From the NCBI GenBank assembly GCA_905207625.1, contig CAJLLT010000026.1:1-28445 (forward strand): a stretch of DNA of 28,445 nucleotides, in the 5' to 3' direction. Made by a program: the position numbers and the translations under genes. Of this stretch, positions 13,807 to 21,848 are shown one piece after another. Origin of the DNA: an uncultured Eubacteriales bacterium (lineage in GTDB: Bacteria; Bacillota; Clostridia; Oscillospirales; UBA644). The notes under the pieces were generated by a model. It was not told where the DNA came from. It worked only from the letters and a program-made list of their open reading frames with translations, and did no database searches. Every line of letters starts with the position of its first letter. The first letter of the stretch is position 1.

Positions 13807-16620
13807 ATGGCGACCAAAAAGAAAAAGACTGCGACAGGAAAAAGAAAAACCTCAAAACAGGTAAAGAAAAACAGTTATATTCAGGATACTGTTTTTGCAT
13901 TATTGCTGATTCTTTCCGCAGTACTGACCTTCATATCCTTTGTATCGCACATGATAGATCCCGTAGGAACGTGGATAAAAGCGATCCTGCTTGGTCTTTT
14001 CGGTGCGGGCGGATATATCTTTCCTTTCCTCGCCGTATATATCGCCGCCGTTCTCATTTTCAAATCGGGAAGACCCGGTTTCAAGTTCGGTGTTGGGATT
14101 CTTTTCACCACTCTTTTTGCTGCGTTTTTCAACGTCTTTTCGTATAACATCCCCGAATCGGTAACTGAAGCGGGGGCTTTTCCGAAAAACTTCGCCGCAC
14201 TGACCGCGGACCTTTTTGAGACGGGCAAAAACTGCACCTCCGGAGGCGTTGTAGGGGGTTGGATCGAACTGCTCTTCCGAAGCTTTGCCTCCAAAGTAGG
14301 TTCCGGAATAATAATCGGTGCGGGCATGCTCATCGCACTTGTTATCACTACGGGTGTGACCTTTGCCACACTTAAAAAAATATTCACCCTTCCCTCGCAG
14401 GATGAGATCGAGGTGGATAAGCAATCCGGCAAAGCCCGTCCGGTCTCCGTTTCAAGAGATATAAAAGCGATCAAAAAGGATCTTCACAAATTGGCCAGAC
14501 AAACGGAAAAAGCCGACCGTACGGGAAAATTCGCAAATGATGAAGACCTTATTCTGTCCACTGTGAAACAGGATAAAAACGGGGAAAAACAATCTTCCAA
14601 GGCCGCAGATAGTGTTCTGCCGAACTCCGTTCAGACGGATTCTGAAAACGGTGACATAGACAGTATTCTCAACGAAATATCCTCGTCTTACAGGCAAAAT
14701 GCCCGTAAGGCGGAAAAAATCAGAAAGAAAAAGAAGATACGCCAGCAAGTCTCCGACGAATCGGGTGATCTGCTGTTGCCCTTTACGGCGAAAAAAGCCG
14801 TAAACTCAACCATTGCGCCAAAATCTGCCGAGTTTATTTTCCCCGCGGTGAAGACCCCGGGAGTCAAGACCTTTCCGGCGGTTGCCGCAACGCCGACAAC
14901 ATCTCCGGACACAGTCAATGCGACAAGTTTCGGTATCCCGGTTTCCGCCGACGGAAAGATGCAGCCTGAACTGAGAAACAAGACAGACAAGCCCCAGGCG
15001 GAAATATCTGTACAGCAGAACCTGACACAGAAAGAACCGGAGCCCCGGACCGAACAGGAAAACACTGATCAGATAATATCCTCGGATATTCTTGACCGTG
15101 CCGTAACGCACCAGAAAACGGCGGAACAGCTCAATTATGTCCAGACGGAGATAAAACCGGAATACACTCTTCCCCCGCTGAGCCTTCTTGAATACAAGCC
15201 CGATGCGAACACGGACAAACAGAAAGAAGAGCTTATCGGTACAGCGGCAAAGCTCAAGGACGCATTGCTCACCTTCGGAGTGGAGACTACGGTTCTTGAC
15301 GCAAAAAGAGGTCCCACAGTAACCCGGTACGAACTCGCTCCGAACGCCGGAGTAAGAATAAACAGAATAACAAACCTTTCCGACGATATTGCCCTGCATC
15401 TTGCCGCTTCTGCGGTCCGTATAGAGGCACCGATACCCGGCAAGTCCGCAATCGGCATAGAAATACCTAACAAGAACCCAGGTATGGTATATCTGAAGGA
15501 AATAATCGCAAGCGACGAGTTCAAAAACGCGAAAAGCCGAATCAGTGTTGCACTGGGTAAAGACATTTCCGGCGCGCCGGTCGTTATAGATCTGGCAAAA
15601 ATGCCCCATCTGCTTATCGCCGGTTCCACGGGTTCGGGTAAGTCGGTCTGCATCAACTCAATACTGATGTCCATACTTTACAAAGCATCTCCGGATGAGG
15701 TGAAACTTCTCCTTGTTGACCCGAAGGTAGTGGAACTGAAGGTATACAACAGTATTCCCCACCTGCTGATACCCGTCGTCACACAGGCTAACAGAGCCGC
15801 GGGTGCACTTCAGTGGGCGGTACAGGAAATGATGCAGCGATACAAACTCTTTGCGGAAAAGAATGTCCGTGATTTTGCCGGCTACAATAAGTCCCTGAGG
15901 CCGGATGAGGAAAAAATGCCCCAGGTGGTCATAGTCATAGACGAGCTTGCCGACCTTATAATGGTGGCAAAAAGCGAAGTTGAGGATGCCATATGCCGGC
16001 TGGCGCAGATGGCGAGAGCCGCGGGAATGCACCTTGTAGTCGCAACCCAGCGCCCCTCCGCAGACGTCATTACCGGTCTTATCAAGGCGAACATTCCTTC
16101 AAGAATCTCTTTCGCAGTCTCCAGTCAGATAGATTCCCGTGTTATCCTTGACACCACCGGAGCGGAAAAGCTCATAGGAAGAGGCGATATGCTTTACAGT
16201 CCCCTCGGTGCGATAAAACCCCTGCGTGTACAGGGATGCTTTGTTTCGGACAAAGAAGTGGAAGCCGTCATAGATCAGGTGAAACTCAACGGCGAAGCAA
16301 AATACGACGAAAGCGTCCTTGAAAAAATCAAGCGCATTGAGGCGCAGTCCGCAGGCGGCGGAGCGTCCTCCGACGGAGACGGGGAAAACAGTAAGGAAGA
16401 CCCACGGCTGATGGAGGCTATAGAGTGCGTGGTGGATAAAGGAATCGCCTCCACGAGTATGCTCCAGCGTTTCCTGGGACTGGGTTATGCGAGAGCGGCA
16501 AAGGTCATAGACCAGATGGAAGCCAGAGGCATTGTCGGGCCCTTCCAGGGGTCAAAACCCAGAGAAGTGCTTATGACAAAGTCACAGTTTGAAGAGTGGC
16601 GCGCACGTAACGAAGAGTAA
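13807..16620 (+). CDS. DNA translocase FtsK/SpoIIIE
   Basis: The 937-residue protein starts with a Lys-rich cytosolic stretch (1-22). A membrane domain of about four to five segments follows (28-50, 55-80, 88-112, 160-190). A long, poorly conserved hydrophilic linker (about 200-460) leads to the hexameric motor. Walker A is GSTGSGKS (606-613) and Walker B is VVIVIDE (707-713), followed by LADLIM and the RPSADVITGLIKANIPSRI segment. The C-terminal winged-helix gamma domain (about 870-937, STSMLQRFLGLGYARAAKVID) reads oriented DNA motifs. It pumps chromosomes through the division or spore septum. Sporulation-specific use cannot be judged from sequence, so I leave the symbol open. AAGGAG lies well placed before the ATG. 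Confidence 0.96.
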   Translation: MATKKKKTATGKRKTSKQVKKNSYIQDTVFALLLILSAVLTFISFVSHMIDPVGTWIKAILLGLFGAGGYIFPFLAVYIAAVLIFKSGRPGFKFGVGILFTTLFAAFFNVFSYNIPESVTEAGAFPKNFAALTADLFETGKNCTSGGVVGGWIELLFRSFASKVGSGIIIGAGMLIALVITTGVTFATLKKIFTLPSQDEIEVDKQSGKARPVSVSRDIKAIKKDLHKLARQTEKADRTGKFANDEDLILSTVKQDKNGEKQSSKAADSVLPNSVQTDSENGDIDSILNEISSSYRQNARKAEKIRKKKKIRQQVSDESGDLLLPFTAKKAVNSTIAPKSAEFIFPAVKTPGVKTFPAVAATPTTSPDTVNATSFGIPVSADGKMQPELRNKTDKPQAEISVQQNLTQKEPEPRTEQENTDQIISSDILDRAVTHQKTAEQLNYVQTEIKPEYTLPPLSLLEYKPDANTDKQKEELIGTAAKLKDALLTFGVETTVLDAKRGPTVTRYELAPNAGVRINRITNLSDDIALHLAASAVRIEAPIPGKSAIGIEIPNKNPGMVYLKEIIASDEFKNAKSRISVALGKDISGAPVVIDLAKMPHLLIAGSTGSGKSVCINSILMSILYKASPDEVKLLLVDPKVVELKVYNSIPHLLIPVVTQANRAAGALQWAVQEMMQRYKLFAEKNVRDFAGYNKSLRPDEEKMPQVVIVIDELADLIMVAKSEVEDAICRLAQMARAAGMHLVVATQRPSADVITGLIKANIPSRISFAVSSQIDSRVILDTTGAEKLIGRGDMLYSPLGAIKPLRVQGCFVSDKEVEAVIDQVKLNGEAKYDESVLEKIKRIEAQSAGGGASSDGDGENSKEDPRLMEAIECVVDKGIASTSMLQRFLGLGYARAAKVIDQMEARGIVGPFQGSKPREVLMTKSQFEEWRARNEE

Positions 16621-16630
16621 GGACAACAGG

Positions 16631-18391
16631 ATGGACAGAAACAGGTTTCTTCCCGTAAGCCGTGAAGACATGGTACGGGAAGGTATAGAACAGTTTGATT
16701 TTATTTGCGTGACGGGTGATGCATATGTGGATCACCCGTCCTTTGGCACAGCAATAATAAGCCGTGTTATACAGGCAGAGGGATTCACCGTTGGAATAAT
16801 CCCGCAACCGGACTGGAAAGATCCTGAGGCATTCCGGAAGCTCGGTACACCGAAGTACGCATTCATGGTCAATTCAGGGAATATTGACAGCATGGTCGCC
16901 CATTATACCGTTGCAAAAAAGCCCCGCAGTACCGATGCTTACTCCCCCGGCGGAAAAGCTGGACTGAGACCTGACAGGGCTGTGGTCGTATATTGCAACA
17001 AAATAAGGGAGGCCTTCGGGGACATTCCCATAATCATCGGAGGACTTGAAGCCTCACTGCGCCGCTTTGCCCATTATGATTACTGGCAGAACGATGTGCG
17101 GAGAAGCATTCTCATAGATTCCTCCGCCGACCTTCTGAGTTACGGTATGGGAGAACTCATAACAAAGGAGATCGTCCACCGTTTTGCCGACGGGCAGACC
17201 GTCTCCGAAATGACGGATATCCCGGGAACCTGCTACATAAGCCGGTTCCGTCCGCCGGATTGCGTGGAATGCCCCTCATTTGAAGAGGTCAGAAAAAGCA
17301 ACGAAAAATACGCCACAGCAACCCGTATACAGTACGAAAACCAGGATCCTTATGCGGGAAAAACTCTGGTTCAGAAGCATTCTCTTCGTTGGCTCGTGCA
17401 AAATCCCCCTATGCGTCCTCTTACAACAGAGGAAATGGACGAGACCTACGCCTTGCCATATACCAGGACGTATCATCCGATGTATGAAAAACTCGGAGGT
17501 GTACCGGGGCTGGCGGAGGTTGAACAGAGCATTACCCACAACCGGGGATGCTTCGGCGGATGTAACTTCTGTTCCATAGTTTTCCATCAGGGAAGACTGA
17601 TAACCTCACGGAGTAAGGAATCCGTGGTAGAAGAAGCGAAAAAGATAACTGAGGGTCCGAATTTCAAGGGATACATACATGATATAGGCGGCCCTACCGC
17701 AAATTTCAGGCATAACAGCTGCGGCAAAAAGGTAATGTGCAAAGACCGCAAATGCCTTGCCCCCGATCCCTGCCCCGCAGTGCGTGCCGATCATGCGGAA
17801 TACCTTGATATTCTCCGGACCGTAAGAGGTCTGCCAAAAGTCAAAAAGGTGTTTATACGCTCCGGAATACGGTTTGACTATCTTATGCTTGACAAAAACG
17901 ATGAGTTTTTCAATGAGCTGGTCAGATATCATATTTCCGGACAGCTTAAGGTCGCGCCGGAGCACTCCTCGGACAGAACCCTTGAAAAAATGGGAAAACC
18001 GAGATTCAGGTACTACAAAAAATTCTGTGATAAGTATTTCGAACTCAATAAGAAATTCGGATGCCGCCAGTTTCTTGTTCCGTATCTGATGTCATCCCAC
18101 CCCGGATGCACCCTCAACGATGCAATAGACCTGGCGCTCTACATAAAAAGTATAGGCTATCAGCCCGAGCAGGTTCAGGACTTCTACCCTACCCCCGGAA
18201 CAGTCTCCACGTGTATGTTCCGCACGGGACTTGATCCCTTTACCATGAAACCGGTGTATGTTGCCCGTTCCGCAAAAGATAAAGCCATGCAGAGAGCGCT
18301 CATGCAGTTCAAAAACCCTAAAAACCGGGAGCTGGTCCTCGCCGCACTTCGTCAGGCCGGAAGGACAGACCTGATAAAAGTGCTGAAATAA
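16631..18391 (+). CDS. YgiQ family radical SAM protein
   Basis: The 586-residue protein begins MDRNRFLPVSREDM, typical for YgiQ (UPF0313). The N-terminal part (about 20-220) carries family motifs VTGDAYVDHPSFG and IIGGLEASLRR, a B12-binding-like fold in related enzymes. The radical SAM core has C307-x3-C311-x2-C314 for the 4Fe-4S cluster, then IGGPTANFRHNSC and a second Cys-rich stretch. It is shorter at the C-terminus than the roughly 740-residue enterobacterial form. Reaction unknown in the family. I chose ATG 16631 because TAAGGA sits 7 bases upstream; the frame extends 14 codons further into the end of ftsK without a site. It is the last gene of the uppP operon, 10 bases after ftsK. Confidence 0.93.
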   Translation: MDRNRFLPVSREDMVREGIEQFDFICVTGDAYVDHPSFGTAIISRVIQAEGFTVGIIPQPDWKDPEAFRKLGTPKYAFMVNSGNIDSMVAHYTVAKKPRSTDAYSPGGKAGLRPDRAVVVYCNKIREAFGDIPIIIGGLEASLRRFAHYDYWQNDVRRSILIDSSADLLSYGMGELITKEIVHRFADGQTVSEMTDIPGTCYISRFRPPDCVECPSFEEVRKSNEKYATATRIQYENQDPYAGKTLVQKHSLRWLVQNPPMRPLTTEEMDETYALPYTRTYHPMYEKLGGVPGLAEVEQSITHNRGCFGGCNFCSIVFHQGRLITSRSKESVVEEAKKITEGPNFKGYIHDIGGPTANFRHNSCGKKVMCKDRKCLAPDPCPAVRADHAEYLDILRTVRGLPKVKKVFIRSGIRFDYLMLDKNDEFFNELVRYHISGQLKVAPEHSSDRTLEKMGKPRFRYYKKFCDKYFELNKKFGCRQFLVPYLMSSHPGCTLNDAIDLALYIKSIGYQPEQVQDFYPTPGTVSTCMFRTGLDPFTMKPVYVARSAKDKAMQRALMQFKNPKNRELVLAALRQAGRTDLIKVLK

Positions 18392-18402
18392 AGCGGAAAA
18401 GT

Positions 18403-18430
18403 CGGATTTTGTCGAAATCTGTTTCTTTTT
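18403..18430 (+). terminator. Terminator after ygiQ
   Basis: Stem CGGATTT (18403-18409)/AAATCTG (18415-18421) has one G-U pair and a 5-base loop, followed by TTTCTTTTT. It starts 12 bases after the stop. Confidence 0.65.
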
Positions 18431-18486
18431 GCGTTTAACAAATTCTTAATAAAAATGTCTTTTTTATAACATAGAAAAAAAACATA

Positions 18487-18515
18487 TTGACAAGCTGTGA
18501 ATTTTATGCTATAAT
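18487..18515 (+). promoter_or_regulatory. Full-consensus promoter of the two-component system
   Basis: The -35 is TTGACA (18487-18492), spacer 17 bases, -10 TATAAT (18510-18515) with extended TG-C. The extended box TTGACAAGC (18487-18495) has a perfect inverted copy GCTTGTCAA at 18539-18547, and a direct TGACAA lies at 18531-18536. These may be regulator sites. The start of RNA is expected near 18521-18523. Confidence 0.88.
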
Positions 18516-18520
18516 AAATC

Positions 18521-18592
18521 AAGATAAGCGTGACAAAGGCTTGTCAAAAGGTTTGCAACCGTTGAAAAAGTTTACTTTTTGTCGCTTATCTT
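18521..18592 (+). promoter_or_regulatory. Folded 5' leader (multi-branch junction) of the response regulator mRNA
   Basis: A perfect 10-bp closing stem AAGATAAGCG (18521-18530)/CGCTTATCTT (18583-18592) encloses TGACAA-AGGC-TTGTCA (18531-18546), a weak GGTT-TGC-AACC (18550-18560) and AAAAAG-TTTA-CTTTTT (18565-18580). The expected RNA start coincides with the 5' strand of the closing stem, so the whole 5' end would be paired. The ribosome site GGGGGT (18613-18618) lies outside. I do not recognise a known riboswitch. Confidence 0.55.
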
Positions 18593-18625
18593 ACTGTAAG
18601 AAGTTTTGAACTGGGGGTTGTTACG

Positions 18626-19315
18626 ATGGATAAAATTATTCTTATTGCGGATGACAACAAGGATATTGTCGATATCCTGAAGGTTTATGCGCAAAAAGAG
18701 GGCTACAAGTGCGTGTGCGCTTATGACGGCGAACAGGCTATGAAGATGTATAAGGAGTTTAACCCCATCCTCATACTGCTTGATGTTATGATGCCCAAAA
18801 TGAACGGCTTCGACGTGTGCCGTCAGATACGTCAGAACTCCAACGTTCCTATTATAATGGTAACGGCGAAAAACGAAGAAGCGGATCGTATCCTCGGTCT
18901 GGATATAGGCGCCGACGACTATGTGGTCAAGCCCTTCTCCCCCCGTGAAGTAATGACCCGTATAAAGGCGGTTCTCCGCCGTGTTTCCGACGACGTTTCC
19001 GATGAGCATTCCAAGCGCATCGAGATCGCCGGACTGGTCGTGGACATGAACTCCTATGAGGCTTCCGTTAACGGCAAGCCCGTGGTCCTGACAAAGAAAG
19101 AGATTGAAATAATCTGGCTCTTTGCCTCCAACCCCGGAAGAGTGTTCACCCGTGACCATCTGCTTGAGAATATCTGGGGCTACGAGTATTTCGGCGATAC
19201 CCGCACCGTTGATACCCACATCAAACGTATCCGTACCAAGCTGAACCTTGACAATACCGTCAATTTCGATATCAAGACCGTTTGGGGTGTCGGCTACAAG
19301 TTCGAAGTAAAATAA
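18626..19315 (+). CDS. OmpR/PhoP-family response regulator
   Basis: The 229-residue protein has a receiver domain (1-120) with acidic pair D9/D10, phospho-acceptor D53 in LLLDVMMPKMNG, T80 and K102 in VVKPFSPRE. A C-terminal winged-helix DNA-binding domain (about 130-227) carries the family pattern LTKKEIEIIWLFASNPGRVF, TRDHLLENIWG and RTVDTHIKRIRTKL. Phosphorylation by the histidine kinase encoded 3 bases downstream should drive dimer binding to target promoters. The ribosome site is an unusual GGGGGT 8 bases before the ATG. All key residues are present. The regulon is not visible, though the TGACAA boxes at its own promoter are candidates for autoregulation. Confidence 0.96.
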   Translation: MDKIILIADDNKDIVDILKVYAQKEGYKCVCAYDGEQAMKMYKEFNPILILLDVMMPKMNGFDVCRQIRQNSNVPIIMVTAKNEEADRILGLDIGADDYVVKPFSPREVMTRIKAVLRRVSDDVSDEHSKRIEIAGLVVDMNSYEASVNGKPVVLTKKEIEIIWLFASNPGRVFTRDHLLENIWGYEYFGDTRTVDTHIKRIRTKLNLDNTVNFDIKTVWGVGYKFEVK

Positions 19316-19318
19316 TAA

Positions 19319-21127
19319 ATGTCCATCTTCAAACGCCTGTCCTTTAAGATGGCAGTAATATTCATATCGGTAACAGTGCTGGTGGTTGCGATCACCGGTA
19401 CTGTTTTCGTGTTTTTGTTTAATGACCATTCCTATAAGGATAAAAAACAGGTACTTATGGACACAGCGGAGGCATACGCCGATCTTCTGACCTCCGAAGC
19501 GACCATATACTCCAAGGGGCTGACATTCGAAAAGCTCCCCGCATACACCTCCGTTACCAAAAACACAGGAGAGGCTGCAGTCTGGATATGCAAATCAGAC
19601 GGTTATTTTCTTACAGATACACCGGGAATAAGACCGCTGTCGCTGCTGGATCTGACTAAGCCTCAGAATGAACTTTTCGCTAGGTGTATGAAGGGCGAAA
19701 AGATTATAACGACCGCTTTTTCCGAGGATTTCGGGCAGGAGACCCTGTCCGCCATGGTTCCGGTATACGATGCGGCCACCGCAAATCAGTATGTAAAGAG
19801 AATAGCTGCCGTTGCGGTCTTGCACTCCTCCACGAAAAGCATAAGAGACACGCTCAACGACGTTTCCGTGACCCTTGTGGTAACCTTTGCCCTGGCAGTA
19901 GCTCTTGCCTCTGTTGTCGCAGGACTTTTATCAAGAAAAGTGACCCGTCCTGTCCGGGAAATGTCCGTTGCGGCTTCAAGGCTTGCGAAGGGTGACTTTT
20001 CGGTGGATATAAGCACCGATGCCTCTGGGGAACTGAGCGAACTGTCCGTGGCTCTGAACAGGCTGGCAGCAAACCTGGATACAAGCTTTACCAAACTCAA
20101 AACAGAGAACGACAAGCTTTCCAACATAATCAACAACATATCCGACGGACTGGCATCATTTGACTCAAATATGCGCCTTATCCAGTATAACTCATCCCTC
20201 CTTGCCATGTGTGATGAGGGACAGTTCCAGGATCCGGCACTCAGGGATATGATAATCCAGGTCATGCAGGACGGCAAACAGCAGTCAATGGTAATGGAAG
20301 GCAAGGATATACTCAAGTTCACCGCAACCAGGGTAATGAACGGGGACGAGGTGAACGGCGCGGTGGTTATTGTCCAGGATATAAGCCAGTCGGAAAGACT
20401 GGAGAAACTGCGTAATGAATTTGTGGCAAACGTTTCCCATGAATTCCGCACTCCTCTTACCATAATCAAGGGGTCGGTAGAAATACTTACCGACGGAGTT
20501 CTTGACACAGAAGAAGAAAAAATGCCCTATTATAAACGTATAGAGACCGAAACCGTTGCCCTAGAAAAACTGGTAAGGGATCTGCTTGATACGTCCAAAT
20601 ATAAGGCAGGAAAGATCATTCTTGAGCTGAAACGCTTCGACATCAATCCGATGCTTGCGGATATAGTTGAAAAGATGCGTGATGTGGCAAAAAAGAAAAA
20701 GCAGATACGTCTCGATTTTGCCGGATCGTCCCTCCCGGACATCATGGGAGACAGAGACAGACTGCGCCAGGTATTCATTATCCTCATTGATAATGCCATA
20801 AAATTTACCCCGGAAAACGGCGTTATAACCGTTTCCGTAAAATCCGATGCAAAATATGCTTACTTTACCGTCAGGGATACGGGAATAGGCATAAGCGAAG
20901 AGGATCTCCCGTTCGTTTTCGAACGCTTCTATAAAGCAGATAAATCCAGAGGAGGCTCGGAGACCGGGTCCGGGCTGGGGCTGAGCATTGCATGGCACAT
21001 TGCCGATCTGCACAAAGGAACGATAAAAGTCGAGAGTGAACAGGGTGTCGGAACAGCGTTCACCGTGGTGATTCCCCTTGCAACTGAAGAAAACTCCGGA
21101 GAAGATCCGGAAGAACAGATCCGTTAA
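19319..21127 (+). CDS. Sensor histidine kinase with extracellular sensor, HAMP and PAS
   Basis: The 602-residue membrane kinase has a first membrane segment at about 11-34 and an extracellular sensor of about 145 residues, probably a single Cache/PAS-like fold. A second membrane segment follows at about 182-204, then HAMP (about 205-257, RKVTRPVREMSVAASRLAKGDF) and a cytosolic PAS (about 265-355, IINNISDGLASFDSNMRLI). HisKA has VSHEFRTPLT with phospho-His374. HATPase_c shows N box IDNAIKFTPENG, the DTGIGI G1 box and GSGLGLS G2 box. It follows the response regulator after a 3-base gap with only a weak ribosome site, so translation is probably coupled. Overall layout is like PhoR/WalK, but the signal is unknown. 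Confidence 0.95.
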   Translation: MSIFKRLSFKMAVIFISVTVLVVAITGTVFVFLFNDHSYKDKKQVLMDTAEAYADLLTSEATIYSKGLTFEKLPAYTSVTKNTGEAAVWICKSDGYFLTDTPGIRPLSLLDLTKPQNELFARCMKGEKIITTAFSEDFGQETLSAMVPVYDAATANQYVKRIAAVAVLHSSTKSIRDTLNDVSVTLVVTFALAVALASVVAGLLSRKVTRPVREMSVAASRLAKGDFSVDISTDASGELSELSVALNRLAANLDTSFTKLKTENDKLSNIINNISDGLASFDSNMRLIQYNSSLLAMCDEGQFQDPALRDMIIQVMQDGKQQSMVMEGKDILKFTATRVMNGDEVNGAVVIVQDISQSERLEKLRNEFVANVSHEFRTPLTIIKGSVEILTDGVLDTEEEKMPYYKRIETETVALEKLVRDLLDTSKYKAGKIILELKRFDINPMLADIVEKMRDVAKKKKQIRLDFAGSSLPDIMGDRDRLRQVFIILIDNAIKFTPENGVITVSVKSDAKYAYFTVRDTGIGISEEDLPFVFERFYKADKSRGGSETGSGLGLSIAWHIADLHKGTIKVESEQGVGTAFTVVIPLATEENSGEDPEEQIR

Positions 21128-21136
21128 AAGTTTAAA

Positions 21137-21180
21137 ACAGGCTCTGCCGGGAAGTATTTTTCCGGCGGGGCTGTATTTTT
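21137..21180 (+). terminator. Terminator after the histidine kinase gene
   Basis: The left arm ACAG-G-CTCTGCCGG (21137-21150) pairs with CCGGCGGGGCTGT (21162-21174), using two G-U pairs and one bulged G. ATTTTT follows (21175-21180). Confidence 0.75.
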
Positions 21181-21259
21181 CGGTAAAACGGAACAAAAAC
21201 AGGAGAAATACGTCATAACGGCAGAAAAGAAATAAAAATATCGAAAGGAACCTTCAAAA

Positions 21260-21754
21260 ATGAAAAAAGCACTTGTTATTCTTCTGACCCTTATCCTGAC
21301 GGTATGTCTGTTTGCCGGATGCAAACATCAACCTGCCCCGTCAATACCGGACCTGGCATATTCCGCGGAAGAAATGATGGATCTGGTAAAGGAAAAAGCA
21401 TCGTTGAATCTCAGCAACTACTCTTTTAAAGTCTCCGATGAGGGAGGGTTTATCTGCTCCGGGATCAGGAGCGTTGACCTTGTGGAAGAGGATGCAGTAA
21501 TGTGCGAACCGGATTTCGGCGGCGGATTTTCAATAACAATGGTAAAGGTCAAGAATGCCGCCGATGCGGAAAAAATCCGGGACGAAATGAACGCAAATCT
21601 TGATACGGGCAAATGGATATGCATGTTTGCGGAACACCTGACAGTAACGGTAAACGGCAGATATGTAATGTCAGTAATGACCTCCGAAGCCGAATGCGAA
21701 CGTATATCACAGGCCTTTGCCGATGTTTATGCGGAAGTCACGGAAGCAAAATAA
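21260..21754 (+). CDS. Small lipoprotein, possibly DUF4358
   Basis: The 164-residue protein has signal residues 1-20 and lipobox FAGC (Cys21 lipidated). The mature part contains a helix (AYSAEEMMDLVKEKASLN), a small beta domain and a pattern of KVKNAADAEKIRDEMNANL followed by VTVNGRYVMSVMTS. That order resembles the DUF4358 lipoproteins of Clostridia, but this is a tentative match made by eye. AAAGGA lies about 10 bases before the ATG. It is separated from the kinase by a terminator and 132 bases with no clear promoter, so it may depend on readthrough or a weak promoter. Function unknown; an accessory to the sensor is possible. Confidence 0.75.
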   Translation: MKKALVILLTLILTVCLFAGCKHQPAPSIPDLAYSAEEMMDLVKEKASLNLSNYSFKVSDEGGFICSGIRSVDLVEEDAVMCEPDFGGGFSITMVKVKNAADAEKIRDEMNANLDTGKWICMFAEHLTVTVNGRYVMSVMTSEAECERISQAFADVYAEVTEAK

Positions 21755-21769
21755 TCTGTCACAAAAGTA

Positions 21770-21802
21770 AAACAGGCGGTCCGGTCCCGGACTGCCTGTT
21801 TT
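21770..21802 (+). terminator. Terminator between convergent genes
   Basis: The arms AAACAGGCGGTCCGG (21770-21784) and CCGGACTGCCTGTTT (21787-21801) are complementary except one G-U, ending in TTTT. It lies 15 bases after the lipoprotein stop and 47 bases past the stop of the convergent ABC gene; A-rich flanks make it useful to both. Confidence 0.85.
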
Positions 21803-21848
21803 AAATATTCATTTCAGAATCAGATAAACCGTCTCCGGATTCCGTACA

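Noticed and set aside
16589..16630. Longer YgiQ start inside ftsK
   Set aside because: TAAGGA precedes ATG 16631, and MDRNRFLPVS is the typical YgiQ beginning.
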